A stretch of DNA of 64,000 bases from Actomonas aquatica (lineage in GTDB: Bacteria > Verrucomicrobiota > Verrucomicrobiia > Opitutales > Opitutaceae). The translations under genes and the position numbers were made by a program. The notes under the pieces were generated by a model. The model made no database searches. It saw nothing but the letters and a program-made list of their open reading frames with translations, and was not told where the DNA came from. Below, piece after piece: positions 15,590-25,471 of the stretch; the first letter of the stretch is position 1, and the number at the start of each line of letters is the position of its first letter. The stretch spans positions 2,976,001-3,040,000 of the forward strand of contig NZ_CP139781.1 in the NCBI RefSeq assembly GCF_019679435.2, in the 5' to 3' direction.

Positions 15590-18440
15590 AGGCCAACTCC
15601 CGCGCCTCCAGCACCTCCCGCAGACGCTCCCGTAGCGACGTGAAGGTAAAGGGCTTCGCCAGCACGCCCGCCGGATGAATCGATTGCGGCGGCAGGTTGG
15701 CGAGTTTTTGCGAGTAACCACTGATCAATACCACCGGCACCTCCGGGTTGATTTCGTTCATCATCGCATGCGCTTCGATGCCATCCATCCGTGGCATGGT
15801 GATATCGAGCAACACGCAGAAGAGCTCTGTCGAGCGCTCGCGAAAACGCTCCACGCCTTCCACGCCATCGATCGCGAGGATCACGTCGAAACCCATCTTG
15901 CGCAGCATCAGCTCGAGCACGCGCCGCAATGCGCCGTCATCGTCGACCAGCAGCACCGTGCCTTCGGCCAGCCAGGTGCCCGTTCGCGGTGTGGACGTTG
16001 GCGACGCGGCCTCCGCCTCTTCCGCGGCTCGCACCGGCAGCAACACCTGAAACGTCGCGCCTTGGCCCACCGCCGACTCCACGCGAATGCCGGCATGGTG
16101 GGCCCGCACGAACCCCTTCACCACCGCCAGCCCCAAACCGCTGCCAGTGAATTTCGTGGTATAGAACGGCTCAAAGATCCGCTGTCGCACCTCCCCGCTC
16201 ATGCCGCATCCCGTATCCTTCACTTCGATACAAACGTAAGTGCCCGGCGCCAGTTTCGCTTCCCCCTCCAGTTGAAACACATCGAGCTCCGAAGCTCCAA
16301 AGCGCCGGGCAAACGTGCGCACGCACACGTCGCCGGACTGGTCCCCGATTGCCCCGGCGCCATTGAGCACCAGATTCAGCAACACCTGCTGTGCCTGCGT
16401 GGGCGCCACCAGCACCCGTGGCAAATCCTTCGCCAAGTCGGCCGCCAACTGCACCTTCGCGCTCACACTGGGCTTCACCAGCCGCAGCGTTTCCTCGACC
16501 ACCTGATTTAAATCGACTTCGGCAAACTCAACCGGATTACGGCCGGCGTAGGTCAACATCTGCTGGCAAAGCGCCGAGGCGCGCACCGCGGTCTTTTCAA
16601 TCGTATCGATGCACTTGCTCACCTCCGTGTTCTCCGGCAGATCCAGCCGCGCCAGGTTCGCGCTGCCCACCACCGACATCATGAGGTTGTTGAAGTCATG
16701 CGCGATACCGCCCGCCAGCACGCCCAGGCTCTCATTCTTCTGCACCCGCATCAGCTCCCGCTCGTGCTTCAGGCGATCCGCCTCGGCCTGACGCTGGGCG
16801 GACAGATCCCGCACAATGAACGAAAGGATATTTGTATCCATTTCGTCATCACGATGCCCCAGCACCAGCAACAGCGCCGGCAACTCCCGCCCGTCTGGCA
16901 GCGCGACGTTGCGTTCTGCCTGCCATAGGCCGGTCGTCACCACCTCCGGCACCACCTCCCGCCGCAATGAACCAGCCAGGTCGGCCCCCAGCACTTCCTC
17001 GAGCTTCCGCCCTTCCCATGAGCCGCCGCCGACAGGCTCGCCCCAGCGGCGCTGCATCGCGGCGTTGGCGTAGAGCACCTCCCCCTTCACATCGGTCGTG
17101 AACACGCTCTCGGGGGTGGCTTCAATAATGCGGAATAAGCGCGCAATCTCTGCTTCCGCGCGCTTGCGTTGGTTGATGTCCAGGGTGAGGCCGGAGAGCC
17201 GCACCGGTCGCCCCGCCGCATCCCACTGCGACACCGATCCCCGCGCCAAAATCCAATGCCACTGGCCGGCGCGCGTCCGCATGCGCATCTCCACCTCATA
17301 CAACGGTGTATGGCCGGCCAGATGCTCCTGCAACTTCGCCTGCTCCGTGGCCAGGTCCTGAGGATGCGCCAACTCGCTCCACCGCTCCCGCAGCGGTCCT
17401 ACCGCCTCTTCATCGTAGCCGAGCAAGCTCGTCAAACGGCTGTTGCTGGTAACTTGAGACGTTTGCGCGTCCCACTCCCACAAGCCTGCCTGAGCCCCAT
17501 CGATGACGCGGTTCAACTGCGAGCGGCTGGTCGCCAATTCCGCCTCCGCCTGCTGCCGCCGCGTCACCAGCGCCCCCAGCCCCAACCCCACCCCGGCCAC
17601 CGCGATCTCGAAGAGGAAAAAGACATAGGCATAGTCCGCCGAACTGCCCGTCAGGCGCAGCCCCACCAACCCGGTCATCGTTACCATCAATGTCGCCAAC
17701 ACCGCCCCCGGCATGCCATGGATCATGCAGATCCAAACGAGCGGCAGAAACCCCAGAAAAAACGCGTGGTGCTCCCGCAAAATCGGCACCAACAGCACGG
17801 CCGCCACCGACCCTACCAACAACACACAGCTCACCACCGTCACCACCCGTCGCGCCAGCGAACCCGCCGGAGGCCACGGCACCTTGCCCTGCCCATCCCA
17901 CCACGGCGCGACAAACACCATGACTACGGGCACCACCGTGAGCAGGCCGCTCACATCTCCGATCCACCACCGCACCACCGCGATCAGGAAATCCCAGCCG
18001 GTTCCCGCCTCCGGCGTTCCTGCCCACGCCACCCCCGAACTCACCAAGGCGAGCAGCAGGGGGGACCCCAGGATAGCCCCGAAAAACACCACCGACTCGC
18101 GCAACGACCCGGGCAACAATCGGGTCCCCGACCACCGCCGCACCGCCCAAGCCGTCAACGCAAAGCCGCCCGTGATTAGACTCGGAAACACCCACGTTCC
18201 CCACGCCGCCGGCGACGCGCCGGTTGAAAGCGCGCCAAGCACATTGGCGAGCCACACTACTCCGGCATACCGGGGCCCCATAATCACCAACATCGCGAGC
18301 GCCAAACCCGCCGGGGCATACCAGATGGAAACCGCTACAGCCCCTCCCGATACCTCAAACCATGCCGCCAAATGATGGGTGAGCAGGTGCAGACCCACGT
18401 AAGCCAAACAAAGCAGCGTAGACCGTGACGACTTGGTCAT
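15588..18440 (-). CDS. MASE1-PAS-PAS hybrid sensor histidine kinase with receiver
   Basis: A 950-residue membrane hybrid kinase. Residues about 5-295 form a MASE1 sensor with eight or so helices (SIWYAPAGLALAMLVIMGPRYAGVVWLANVLG is diagnostic; only part is quoted by position). Two PAS domains follow, at about 305-425 (AGLWEWDAQTSQVTSNSRL) and 430-550. The dimerisation helix has GGIAHDFNNLMMSVVG with His581. The ATPase domain has KDTGCGMSGEVRQRIFEPFYTT and GSGLGLAVVKGFVRAH. The C-terminal receiver (about 825-945) has VLLVDDDGALRRVL and phospho-acceptor Asp879 in CVLLDITMPRMDG. The output is unknown, because no separate response regulator lies next to it; phosphorelay to a distant partner or autonomous feedback is likely. 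Confidence 0.92.
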   Translation of the reverse strand: MTKSSRSTLLCLAYVGLHLLTHHLAAWFEVSGGAVAVSIWYAPAGLALAMLVIMGPRYAGVVWLANVLGALSTGASPAAWGTWVFPSLITGGFALTAWAVRRWSGTRLLPGSLRESVVFFGAILGSPLLLALVSSGVAWAGTPEAGTGWDFLIAVVRWWIGDVSGLLTVVPVVMVFVAPWWDGQGKVPWPPAGSLARRVVTVVSCVLLVGSVAAVLLVPILREHHAFFLGFLPLVWICMIHGMPGAVLATLMVTMTGLVGLRLTGSSADYAYVFFLFEIAVAGVGLGLGALVTRRQQAEAELATSRSQLNRVIDGAQAGLWEWDAQTSQVTSNSRLTSLLGYDEEAVGPLRERWSELAHPQDLATEQAKLQEHLAGHTPLYEVEMRMRTRAGQWHWILARGSVSQWDAAGRPVRLSGLTLDINQRKRAEAEIARLFRIIEATPESVFTTDVKGEVLYANAAMQRRWGEPVGGGSWEGRKLEEVLGADLAGSLRREVVPEVVTTGLWQAERNVALPDGRELPALLLVLGHRDDEMDTNILSFIVRDLSAQRQAEADRLKHERELMRVQKNESLGVLAGGIAHDFNNLMMSVVGSANLARLDLPENTEVSKCIDTIEKTAVRASALCQQMLTYAGRNPVEFAEVDLNQVVEETLRLVKPSVSAKVQLAADLAKDLPRVLVAPTQAQQVLLNLVLNGAGAIGDQSGDVCVRTFARRFGASELDVFQLEGEAKLAPGTYVCIEVKDTGCGMSGEVRQRIFEPFYTTKFTGSGLGLAVVKGFVRAHHAGIRVESAVGQGATFQVLLPVRAAEEAEAASPTSTPRTGTWLAEGTVLLVDDDGALRRVLELMLRKMGFDVILAIDGVEGVERFRERSTELFCVLLDITMPRMDGIEAHAMMNEINPEVPVVLISGYSQKLANLPPQSIHPAGVLAKPFTFTSLRERLREVLEARELA

Positions 18441-18523
18441 AAGAGCAGGCCGAAGAATATCATAGCAAAGTATCCCCCATCGGGCGGAAACCGCTGCTCT
18501 TGAGCAATCTTGGACTCATTCTA

Positions 18524-19705
18524 TCAGTTTGAAAAACAGGCCACCGCGCCGCCGCCCACATCCATGACGAGCACCCCCGCTTCGCGGGCGACCGCCAGCG
18601 CACTACTCCCGGATTCTGGCAACTCCCGCCGCCAGCCCGTCTGCCCTCCCGCCGTGGTCGCTTCGTTGACCGGCCAAGAGGCCACGGCCCCACCACCGCC
18701 TTCCACCGCCACGATCGATTCACTCGCCCCGTGCCAGATCAAGTTCTGCGGGGACCCCGCCAAGCGCCGCTCTGCCCGCGTCGCGACCGTCCCATCCGAC
18801 TCTCCCGCCCAGCGCTGCACCGTCCCGCCCTCGCCCGCCTGCACCGCCACCACCACCTGCCCCATTGGCTCTGCGATCGCCAACGCCGCCACCTGCTCAC
18901 CCTCCGCCACCCGACGTGCCCAGATCGGCTGGCCGGTGCGAAGAAACGCAGACGTCTCGAAGCACCGCACCCACCCCGCCGAACTCCCCACCACAAACTG
19001 CCCACCATCCGTCGCCACCGCCAGGACCCGAAACGACTCTCCATCCGGCAGATCGAATTCCTTGAGCGGCACCAGCATCCCTCCCGAATTACTCAGCACA
19101 CCAACGCGCCCGTCCGCAGCCTGCCAAACAATCGTGGTGCCATCGTCCGCCAATCCCACCGCGTTGATCACTGCGCCCGCCCGCTCGTCCGGCGCGTAAT
19201 CGCCCACCTTCGAAAACCCGTCGGTATCGAGCACACGACAAAACACCTCCACGCGTTCCGCCGCCGCCACCAGCCACAGGCCATCTCGCGAGAGCGCCAC
19301 CTGATTCACGCGCCGCACCGTGCGGTGTTTCAACAAGACCGCTCCAGAGTCCGCATCATATGCCCGCACAAACCCCTGCGGCGCTTCCTCCTGATACTCC
19401 CCGCCTGCCGCCACAAAACGCCCGTTGCCCGACACCGCCACCGAGCACACCCCCGTCCACCCCGTCACCGCATCCCGCCACCGCACCCCGCCGTCTCCAT
19501 TTAAACAATACACCGACTGCACCACCGGCATCGGCGGACGCGACTCCGCCTGCTCCGCCCACAGCCCCGGTTGCCCGCAATACGTCCCGGCGACCACCGT
19601 CCCGCCATCATCCGCCACCGCCAAGGTTTGGATACTACACACGGCGCCGCCCGGGGAACAGGTCCACAGCAGCGGCACCCCTGAGTCGAAAGCGGGATCA
19701 GTCAT
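18524..19705 (-). CDS. WD40/PQQ-like beta-propeller protein, function unknown
   Basis: A 393-residue protein from ATG 19705 (an earlier in-frame ATG at 19819 adds a stretch without propeller features). It consists of repeated blade-like units of about 40-50 residues with the pattern V-A-V-x-x-D/N-G-x-x-V-V-x-A, for example SVAVSGNGRFVAAGG, QVALSRDGLWLVAAA, AVGLADDGTTIVWQA and VLAVATDGGQFVVGS. About seven or eight blades are present. There is no signal peptide, membrane helix or enzymatic motif, so it should be a cytoplasmic ligand- or protein-binding propeller. The neighbours do not clarify its role; it follows the hybrid kinase gene on the same strand, upstream of it by about 80 bp. Confidence 0.7.
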   Translation of the reverse strand: MTDPAFDSGVPLLWTCSPGGAVCSIQTLAVADDGGTVVAGTYCGQPGLWAEQAESRPPMPVVQSVYCLNGDGGVRWRDAVTGWTGVCSVAVSGNGRFVAAGGEYQEEAPQGFVRAYDADSGAVLLKHRTVRRVNQVALSRDGLWLVAAAERVEVFCRVLDTDGFSKVGDYAPDERAGAVINAVGLADDGTTIVWQAADGRVGVLSNSGGMLVPLKEFDLPDGESFRVLAVATDGGQFVVGSSAGWVRCFETSAFLRTGQPIWARRVAEGEQVAALAIAEPMGQVVVAVQAGEGGTVQRWAGESDGTVATRAERRLAGSPQNLIWHGASESIVAVEGGGGAVASWPVNEATTAGGQTGWRRELPESGSSALAVAREAGVLVMDVGGGAVACFSN

Positions 19706-19855
19706 AAACGGGGAAGCCAGAAACCGCACGCTGGCGATACCGCCCCCGTAGCGCAAAACCAAACGTATCCACCCAAACGGCACCTGTTGAACTTGCACCA
19801 ACACCCACCCCGCCGTCACTTGCGGCTCCCTTCGCCCGCCCCCAGCCTGCCTCTC

Positions 19856-21016
19856 ATGCCCCGGACTCTACCCTCCCTTCTCACCGCCTTGTTGCTCTCC
19901 GCCGCGACCGCCTTCGCCGCCGATGGCAGCACTCCGCAACCCCAAGCCCTCGGCTCGCCGCTACCGGATTTTGAACTGCCCGGCATCGCGCCCGACGGCT
20001 CGGTGCAGACCTACACTCCGGCCGACTTCGCCTCCGCCAAGCTCCTCTGCATCATCTTCACCTGCAACCACTGCCCCACCGCGCAGCGCTACGAAGAGCG
20101 CATCAAACAACTCACCACCGACTACGCGCCCCAGGGCGTCGCCGTCGTCGCCATCAACCCCAACAACGCCGAGGCCGTGCGTCTCGATGAGATGGCCTGG
20201 ACCGATGTGGGCGACAGTTTCGCCGACATGCAGATCCGCCACGCCCACAAAGAATTTAACTTCCCCTACCTCGACGACGGCGAGACCCAGGCCATCTCCC
20301 GCGTCTTCGGCCCCGTCGCCACCCCGCACGTCTTCATCTACGACCAGGACCGCAAGCTCGCCTTCCAGGGCCGCATCGACGACGCCGAGCTCCCGCAATA
20401 CATCAAACACCACGACACCCGCGACGCCCTCGACGCCCTGCTCGCCGGCCACGCGCCGGAAGTGCAGACCACCCGCGTCTTCGGCTGCTCCGTCAAGTGG
20501 GCCGAGAAGGCCGAAGGCTACAACAAGCTCTGGGCCCAACGCCTGAAGGAAGAACCCGTCACCCTCGAGCACGCCACCGCCGCCGACTTCGTCGCCCTCC
20601 GCGAAAACCAGGACTCCGGCAAGATCCGCGTCATCAACGTCTGGGCCACCTGGTGCGGCCCCTGCGTCTCCGAGTTCCCCGATCTCGTCGACCTCAACGT
20701 CACCTTCCGCAACCGCGACTTCGAACTCGTCACCATCGCCGCCGAGTATCCCAAAATGGAAGCCAAGGCGCTCAAGTTCCTCCAGCAGCAGCACGCCTCC
20801 ATGCAGAACTACATCTTCGGCGACACCGACAAATACGCCAACATCGAGGCCATCGATCCCGAGTGGAGCGGCGCCCTGCCCCACACTCTCGTGATCGACG
20901 AAAAGGGCGAAGTCATCTTCCGCCACACCGGCCCGATCGACTTCATCGAGCTCCGCCGCCTGCTCCTCCCCGCCCTCGAAGCCATCACTCCCTGGGGCGG
21001 CCTCGACGGCAACTGA
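19856..21016 (+). CDS. secreted protein with two thioredoxin-like domains
   Basis: A 386-residue protein with a signal peptide (MPRTLPSLLTALLLSAATAFA), hence periplasmic. The first domain (about 30-185) is AhpC/redoxin-like with a CNHC motif (Cys70, Cys73), a form common in proteins annotated as redoxin or alkyl hydroperoxide reductase-like. The second domain (about 225-375) is TlpA/ResA-like with WATWCGPC (Cys267, Cys270). Both CxxC pairs are intact. It probably reduces disulfides or peroxides in the periplasm; no DsbD-like electron donor is nearby. The start at 19856 was chosen because the signal peptide begins there. A bidirectional terminator follows. Confidence 0.85.
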   Translation: MPRTLPSLLTALLLSAATAFAADGSTPQPQALGSPLPDFELPGIAPDGSVQTYTPADFASAKLLCIIFTCNHCPTAQRYEERIKQLTTDYAPQGVAVVAINPNNAEAVRLDEMAWTDVGDSFADMQIRHAHKEFNFPYLDDGETQAISRVFGPVATPHVFIYDQDRKLAFQGRIDDAELPQYIKHHDTRDALDALLAGHAPEVQTTRVFGCSVKWAEKAEGYNKLWAQRLKEEPVTLEHATAADFVALRENQDSGKIRVINVWATWCGPCVSEFPDLVDLNVTFRNRDFELVTIAAEYPKMEAKALKFLQQQHASMQNYIFGDTDKYANIEAIDPEWSGALPHTLVIDEKGEVIFRHTGPIDFIELRRLLLPALEAITPWGGLDGN

Positions 21017-21046
21017 GCGCTGGCGTATCCACGATTCCCCGACACC

Positions 21047-21080
21047 AAAAACGCCGCCCCACACCGGGGCGGCGTTTTTT
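21047..21080. terminator. bidirectional terminator between redoxin and S9 genes
   Basis: ACGCCGCCCC (21051-21060) pairs perfectly with GGGGCGGCGT (21066-21075) around ACACC, with AAAA before and TTTTTT after. It can stop transcription from both sides, which fits the convergent genes. Confidence 0.93.
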
Positions 21081-21099
21081 CGTCGAACCTCTATTCGAC

Positions 21100-23100
21100 T
21101 CAGAGGTGCTTCTGCAGGAAGGCCTCGATACCTTCGAAGAGTTGCAGGCGGGTCTGCAGCAGCGAGCCGCCCGTCAGCGTGAGCACCTCGAAGGGCTTCT
21201 GCTTCGCGCGCAGCTCGGCGACGAGCGCCTCGGCCTCCTTTTGCTCCACACTCTCACCACCGAGCTCGCGCACCACCAGCAGCGGCGCCTGGAGTTGCCC
21301 GATGCGCTCGGCCGGTGAGATGGCGTTGAACTGCGCCCGATCGGTCGCCGGGTCGCCGAGCAGCTTGAAGATCGCGCCGTAGCTCGGGTCGTCCTCGCGC
21401 TCGAGGCCGATCTCATTGGCCAGGCGAGTCCAATCGTAGATGCCGGAGAAGGTCACGCCGCAGGCATAAAGCGTCGGGTCATCAACCATGCTTGCCACCG
21501 CGAGGTAGCCACCAAAACCACCACCCGAGATCGCCACCCGCTTCTCGTCGATCATGCCCGTGCGCAGCACCGTCTTGACCGCGCGCGACACGTCGAGGCG
21601 CATCATCGCAAAGTCCGCACGCGCCTTCTCGGCGAAGAGCCAGTCGTAGCCGGTCGAGCCGCGATAGTTCGGTTGCAACACCGCGTAGCCGCGGGCCGCC
21701 AGCACCTGCACCTCGGCGTCAAAACCCCAGGAGTTGCGCGCCCACGGGCCACCATGCGGCAGCACCACGAGCGGAGCCGGGTTGTCCTTCGACGCGCCTT
21801 CGGGCAGCGTCACGTAGGCGTCGAGCTTCTTGCCGTCGGCCGTGGTGTATTTGATCACGCTGGTCGGACGCAGGTCGTCTTCGTTGATCCAGGGACGCTC
21901 GCTGGCCAGCAGGCCCACCGTGCGCTTCGTGAGGTTGACCGTGTAGTAGGCCGGCGGATTGCGGTCAGAGGACACGGCCACAAGCAGCAGGTCACCCGAG
22001 TTGCTGCCATCCAACAGCTGCACGAGTTTGCCCGGGAAGAAGGCACTCAGCACGCCCTGCAGTTTGCGGTAGCTCTCGTTGAACCACACCGAGGTCGGCG
22101 CCGCCCGGTCATAGATCGCGCCCACAATCGTGTGGGACGCCGGGTCGCGGTAGATCGCGCCATTGAAGTCGTAGTTCTCGTCGCGCAGCACCAGCTCACC
22201 CACTTCGCCCGTGAGCGAATCCATCAGGAACAAGCCCGCCGGCTCACCGTCGCCACTGCGCAGCCGCACCAGCAACTCGCCGATCTGTTGGCCGACATCG
22301 ACGATGTCGATCTCCTCGAGATCGAGCGCCGACGGGATCCAGCCGGTGCCGTCCCACACGTGCAACACCACGCGGCCATTCTCGTCGGCCGTGTAAGCGA
22401 AACCGAGGTTGCCCTCCGCATCGGCGAGGTAACCGAGCTGGGTGCGACCGGCCGGCGTCGGGACCACACGCAGCACGTGGGCGTCATTAAATTCCGCCAC
22501 CTGCGCCCAGGCCTCCTCGTTTTCTTCGCCCCGCACATCGATGAAACCGCCCTGGTTCAGCGCGGCGTCGAGTTCGACCACCGCGGGTTGGCCGTCCGGG
22601 CCGCCGACCGAAACCCACACCAGGGGCTTCATCGGCGAGCCCGCCGGCACGCCCACCACAGTGGCGGCGCCGTATTGGAAAACCGGATAAGCCCCGGCCG
22701 GATCGTTGACGTCCACCACCAGCAGACCGAGTTGCGCGCCGCCGAGATTGGCGAGCGTGTAGGCGATATGTTGATCATCGAGCCACCAAAACCCGGTCAC
22801 CTGCACACCGTTGCCGCCGCCGATGAAGACCTCGCTGCCATCCACGCCGATTTCCTTCACCATCAGCTGGTAGGTCTCGCCGCCGCCCGAAAAGAGCGCC
22901 GCGACGTGGGTGCCCGCGCGGTTGAGCGCAGGAACCTGGATGAGCGGAGACCGCAAAAAGGCTTCGACCGGAGTCGGGCCGGCGACGGTGGCTTCGGCCG
23001 CCGTCGGGGCGGGAGAGGAAGAGTCCTGGGCGACCACCGGCGCGACGAGCGCGGGCAGCAGCAACCACAGGGACCAACGACAAAAACGCGGGAGTTTCAT
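21100..23100 (-). CDS. S9-family peptidase homologue lacking all three catalytic residues
   Basis: A 666-residue protein with a signal peptide (MKLPRFCRWSLWLLLPALVAPVVAQ quoted in part by position; start ATG 23100). It has an N-terminal propeller-like half and a C-terminal alpha/beta-hydrolase half that keeps LPHGGPWARNSWGFDAE and LQPNYRGSTGYDW. The nucleophile elbow reads SGGGFGGY, with Gly528 where the neighbour has Ser525 in MGGSFGAY. The region of the catalytic Asp reads VRELGGESV instead of AHGKDDKV, and the SHGM region of the catalytic His is replaced by GGSLLQ. So the scaffold is kept but the triad is gone. It is probably a non-catalytic binding or regulatory relative of the active peptidase encoded just upstream. 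Confidence 0.88.
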   Translation of the reverse strand: MKLPRFCRWSLWLLLPALVAPVVAQDSSSPAPTAAEATVAGPTPVEAFLRSPLIQVPALNRAGTHVAALFSGGGETYQLMVKEIGVDGSEVFIGGGNGVQVTGFWWLDDQHIAYTLANLGGAQLGLLVVDVNDPAGAYPVFQYGAATVVGVPAGSPMKPLVWVSVGGPDGQPAVVELDAALNQGGFIDVRGEENEEAWAQVAEFNDAHVLRVVPTPAGRTQLGYLADAEGNLGFAYTADENGRVVLHVWDGTGWIPSALDLEEIDIVDVGQQIGELLVRLRSGDGEPAGLFLMDSLTGEVGELVLRDENYDFNGAIYRDPASHTIVGAIYDRAAPTSVWFNESYRKLQGVLSAFFPGKLVQLLDGSNSGDLLLVAVSSDRNPPAYYTVNLTKRTVGLLASERPWINEDDLRPTSVIKYTTADGKKLDAYVTLPEGASKDNPAPLVVLPHGGPWARNSWGFDAEVQVLAARGYAVLQPNYRGSTGYDWLFAEKARADFAMMRLDVSRAVKTVLRTGMIDEKRVAISGGGFGGYLAVASMVDDPTLYACGVTFSGIYDWTRLANEIGLEREDDPSYGAIFKLLGDPATDRAQFNAISPAERIGQLQAPLLVVRELGGESVEQKEAEALVAELRAKQKPFEVLTLTGGSLLQTRLQLFEGIEAFLQKHL

Positions 23101-23299
23101 GGCAGAATGCAAGGGACAGACAGAAGGGGTTGGGTCGGGAAAACGGGAGCGGAACCGCGCCCCCCCCGACACGAGTTCGGGCGCAGGGTTTCCGCCAAGG
23201 GAACGTTCACCTCAACAAACCCCGCCCCCCAGCGCACGCCGATTTTTTCAGCAGCGAGCGCCGTTGAGGGTGAGTTGCCGGGCAGCCGGGACGAGCCGG

Positions 23300-25303
23300 T
23301 TACAGGTGCTTAGCGAGGAAGGCCTCGATCTTTTCGTAGAGCTCCACCTGATTTTCGAGATGCTGCATGCCGTGCGACTCGCGGGACACGAAGTGCGTCT
23401 CGTGCGGCACACCGTGCTTCTCCAACTGGCTCACCAGCCGCTTTGATTCGAGCCAGGAGGCGACTTTGTCGTCCTTACCGTGGGCGACAAACATCGGCAC
23501 CTTCATGTTCTCCACAAAATGGATCGGCGAGATTGCCCGGAATTTCTCCGGTTCATCGTCGGGGTTGCCCAGCTTCAGCTGCAACCGGCCGAACTGCGGC
23601 GAAAAGTGCTGATTAAACGCCTCGTCGCGGAACACCTCCACCCAGTCATACACCCCGGCGTTGCCCACCGCGCACTTGTAGAGGTCGGGCTCGTGCACCA
23701 CCCCCGACAGCGCCAGGTAAGCCCCGAACGACCCCCCCATGATGGCCACGCGTTTGGGATCCACGAAGCCGGTTTTGAGAATCGCCTTCGTCGCCGCCGT
23801 CACATCGGCGTGCATTTTCAAAAAGTCCCACTGGTCGGATTCCGGAAACATCCAGTCGTAGCCGGGTGAGCCCCGATAGTTGGGCTGCAATACGGCGTAG
23901 CCTCGACTCGCCAGAAACTGCGCCTCGCCATCAAACCCAAAGGTGTCGCGCACCCACGGCCCGCCGTGCGGCAACACCACCATCGGCACAGGGGACTCCT
24001 TTGAGGCGCCCTGCGGCAGGGTCAGGTAGGCGTCGAGCCGTTTGCCATCATCCGTCTTGAATTTCACAATGCTCACGCCCGCCATCCGCGCCGGATCGAT
24101 CCACGGCAGCGCCGCCTTTAACGGCCCCAACGACTTTTTCTCCAGGTCTACGATGTAATAGGTGACCGGCTCCCGATCCGAATAAACCGAGAGCACAAAC
24201 ACCGTGTTCGCCTCGTTCGTGCTGTAGATTCGCACAACTTTCTTCGGGAAGCTGCTTTTGAAAATCTTGTCGAGCGACGCATACCCTTCATCGAACCACA
24301 CCGACGCCGGAATCGCGCGATGGTATTGGAACCCCACGACCCGTCGGGAACCACGATCACGGAGCGGCCCGGACGTCACATCATACCCCTTGTCGCGCAA
24401 AATCTCCGCCCCGTATTCCCCGGTCTGCGCGTCCACAAACCGCACCGCGCTCGGCTGACCGTCGTAAAGCTTCTGACTCACGATCAATTGCCCCGGCTCG
24501 TCCGCTGTCGCCAGCACCTCGTTGGCCTCCATGTCGATCGGCGAGGGTTCCCAATCCTCCCCATCATAATGATGCAGGGTGAACACGCCCTGCCGGCCGG
24601 TGTAGCTGTAGGCCAGGTGCCCCATGCGGTCGGAGAAGTAGCCCGCGATCAAACCACCTTCCGGCACCGGAAAACGCCGGCGCACCACCCGGCGGTTCTG
24701 ATCCTCCGCCACGCTGTAGAGGTTAAAATTGTTCGGATCGAGACTCACCCAGCGCCCGTTCTTGATATCCGTATTCACCGTTACGATACCACCGTCACGC
24801 CCGGCCCCCTCACCCGAAACCCAGACATAGGGCGAGAGCGGATCGTCCTCCGGCCGGCTGATAAAACGGTGCATGCCGTATTGTATCACCGGATACGGTC
24901 GCGACATGCTCTTGATCTCCACCGCGCCCAGCGCCACACCCCAGTATTTCTCCGCCGAGACCGAATAGATCAGCCGTTCGTCGTTCAGCCACCGCACGCC
25001 GCCCACATCGGAGTCGCCCAACCCGGTCATGACCTTGGTTTCATTGGTCTTCAGATCGATCACCATCAGGCGCGAGACATCCAAACCGCCCGACACGATC
25101 GCGGCCACATGCGTGCCGGAGGGGTTGAGCTGCGGGCTGCTGAAATAGGCCGGGCGGAAAAAATCCTGAATCGGCACCGGCTCATTCGCCGGCACGGGGT
25201 CCGTGCGCTCGAGGTCAAGTTTGTCGGCCGCCGCGGCGACCAGACAGGCAGACAGATACAGGGCGGCAAAGCGACCGCCGCGGGAAGACGCGAATCGAAA
25301 CAT
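23300..25303 (-). CDS. S9-family (prolyl oligopeptidase/DAP-like) secreted serine peptidase
   Basis: A 667-residue protein with a signal peptide ending in VAAAADK. The C-terminal alpha/beta-hydrolase domain (from about residue 400) has LPHGGPWVRDTFGFDGEAQFL, the oxyanion-region YRGSPGYDW, and an intact triad: Ser525 in MGGSFGAY, Asp612 in HGKDDKV and His644 in ESHGMQ. The N-terminal half is propeller-like. The family cleaves peptides, usually dipeptides, in the periplasm. It lies 200 bp upstream of a close paralogue on the same strand that has lost the triad. The pair shares order and length, so tandem duplication followed by loss of activity in one copy is the simplest reading. Confidence 0.93.
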   Translation of the reverse strand: MFRFASSRGGRFAALYLSACLVAAAADKLDLERTDPVPANEPVPIQDFFRPAYFSSPQLNPSGTHVAAIVSGGLDVSRLMVIDLKTNETKVMTGLGDSDVGGVRWLNDERLIYSVSAEKYWGVALGAVEIKSMSRPYPVIQYGMHRFISRPEDDPLSPYVWVSGEGAGRDGGIVTVNTDIKNGRWVSLDPNNFNLYSVAEDQNRRVVRRRFPVPEGGLIAGYFSDRMGHLAYSYTGRQGVFTLHHYDGEDWEPSPIDMEANEVLATADEPGQLIVSQKLYDGQPSAVRFVDAQTGEYGAEILRDKGYDVTSGPLRDRGSRRVVGFQYHRAIPASVWFDEGYASLDKIFKSSFPKKVVRIYSTNEANTVFVLSVYSDREPVTYYIVDLEKKSLGPLKAALPWIDPARMAGVSIVKFKTDDGKRLDAYLTLPQGASKESPVPMVVLPHGGPWVRDTFGFDGEAQFLASRGYAVLQPNYRGSPGYDWMFPESDQWDFLKMHADVTAATKAILKTGFVDPKRVAIMGGSFGAYLALSGVVHEPDLYKCAVGNAGVYDWVEVFRDEAFNQHFSPQFGRLQLKLGNPDDEPEKFRAISPIHFVENMKVPMFVAHGKDDKVASWLESKRLVSQLEKHGVPHETHFVSRESHGMQHLENQVELYEKIEAFLAKHL

Positions 25304-25471
25304 GGCAACTTCGGTTTTGGGGTGGGCTGAGGGGGTAGTGACGGCCAGTCGGGGCCATCACGCCGGATCTCACCTCCCCGCGCAAGCCTCCGCCGTTAAC
25401 TTCGAACAACTCACCCCTTCCCCTTCGCGCCGACTTCGCCACCGTGTTCATCGTTCTACCCCTCTCCGCTC

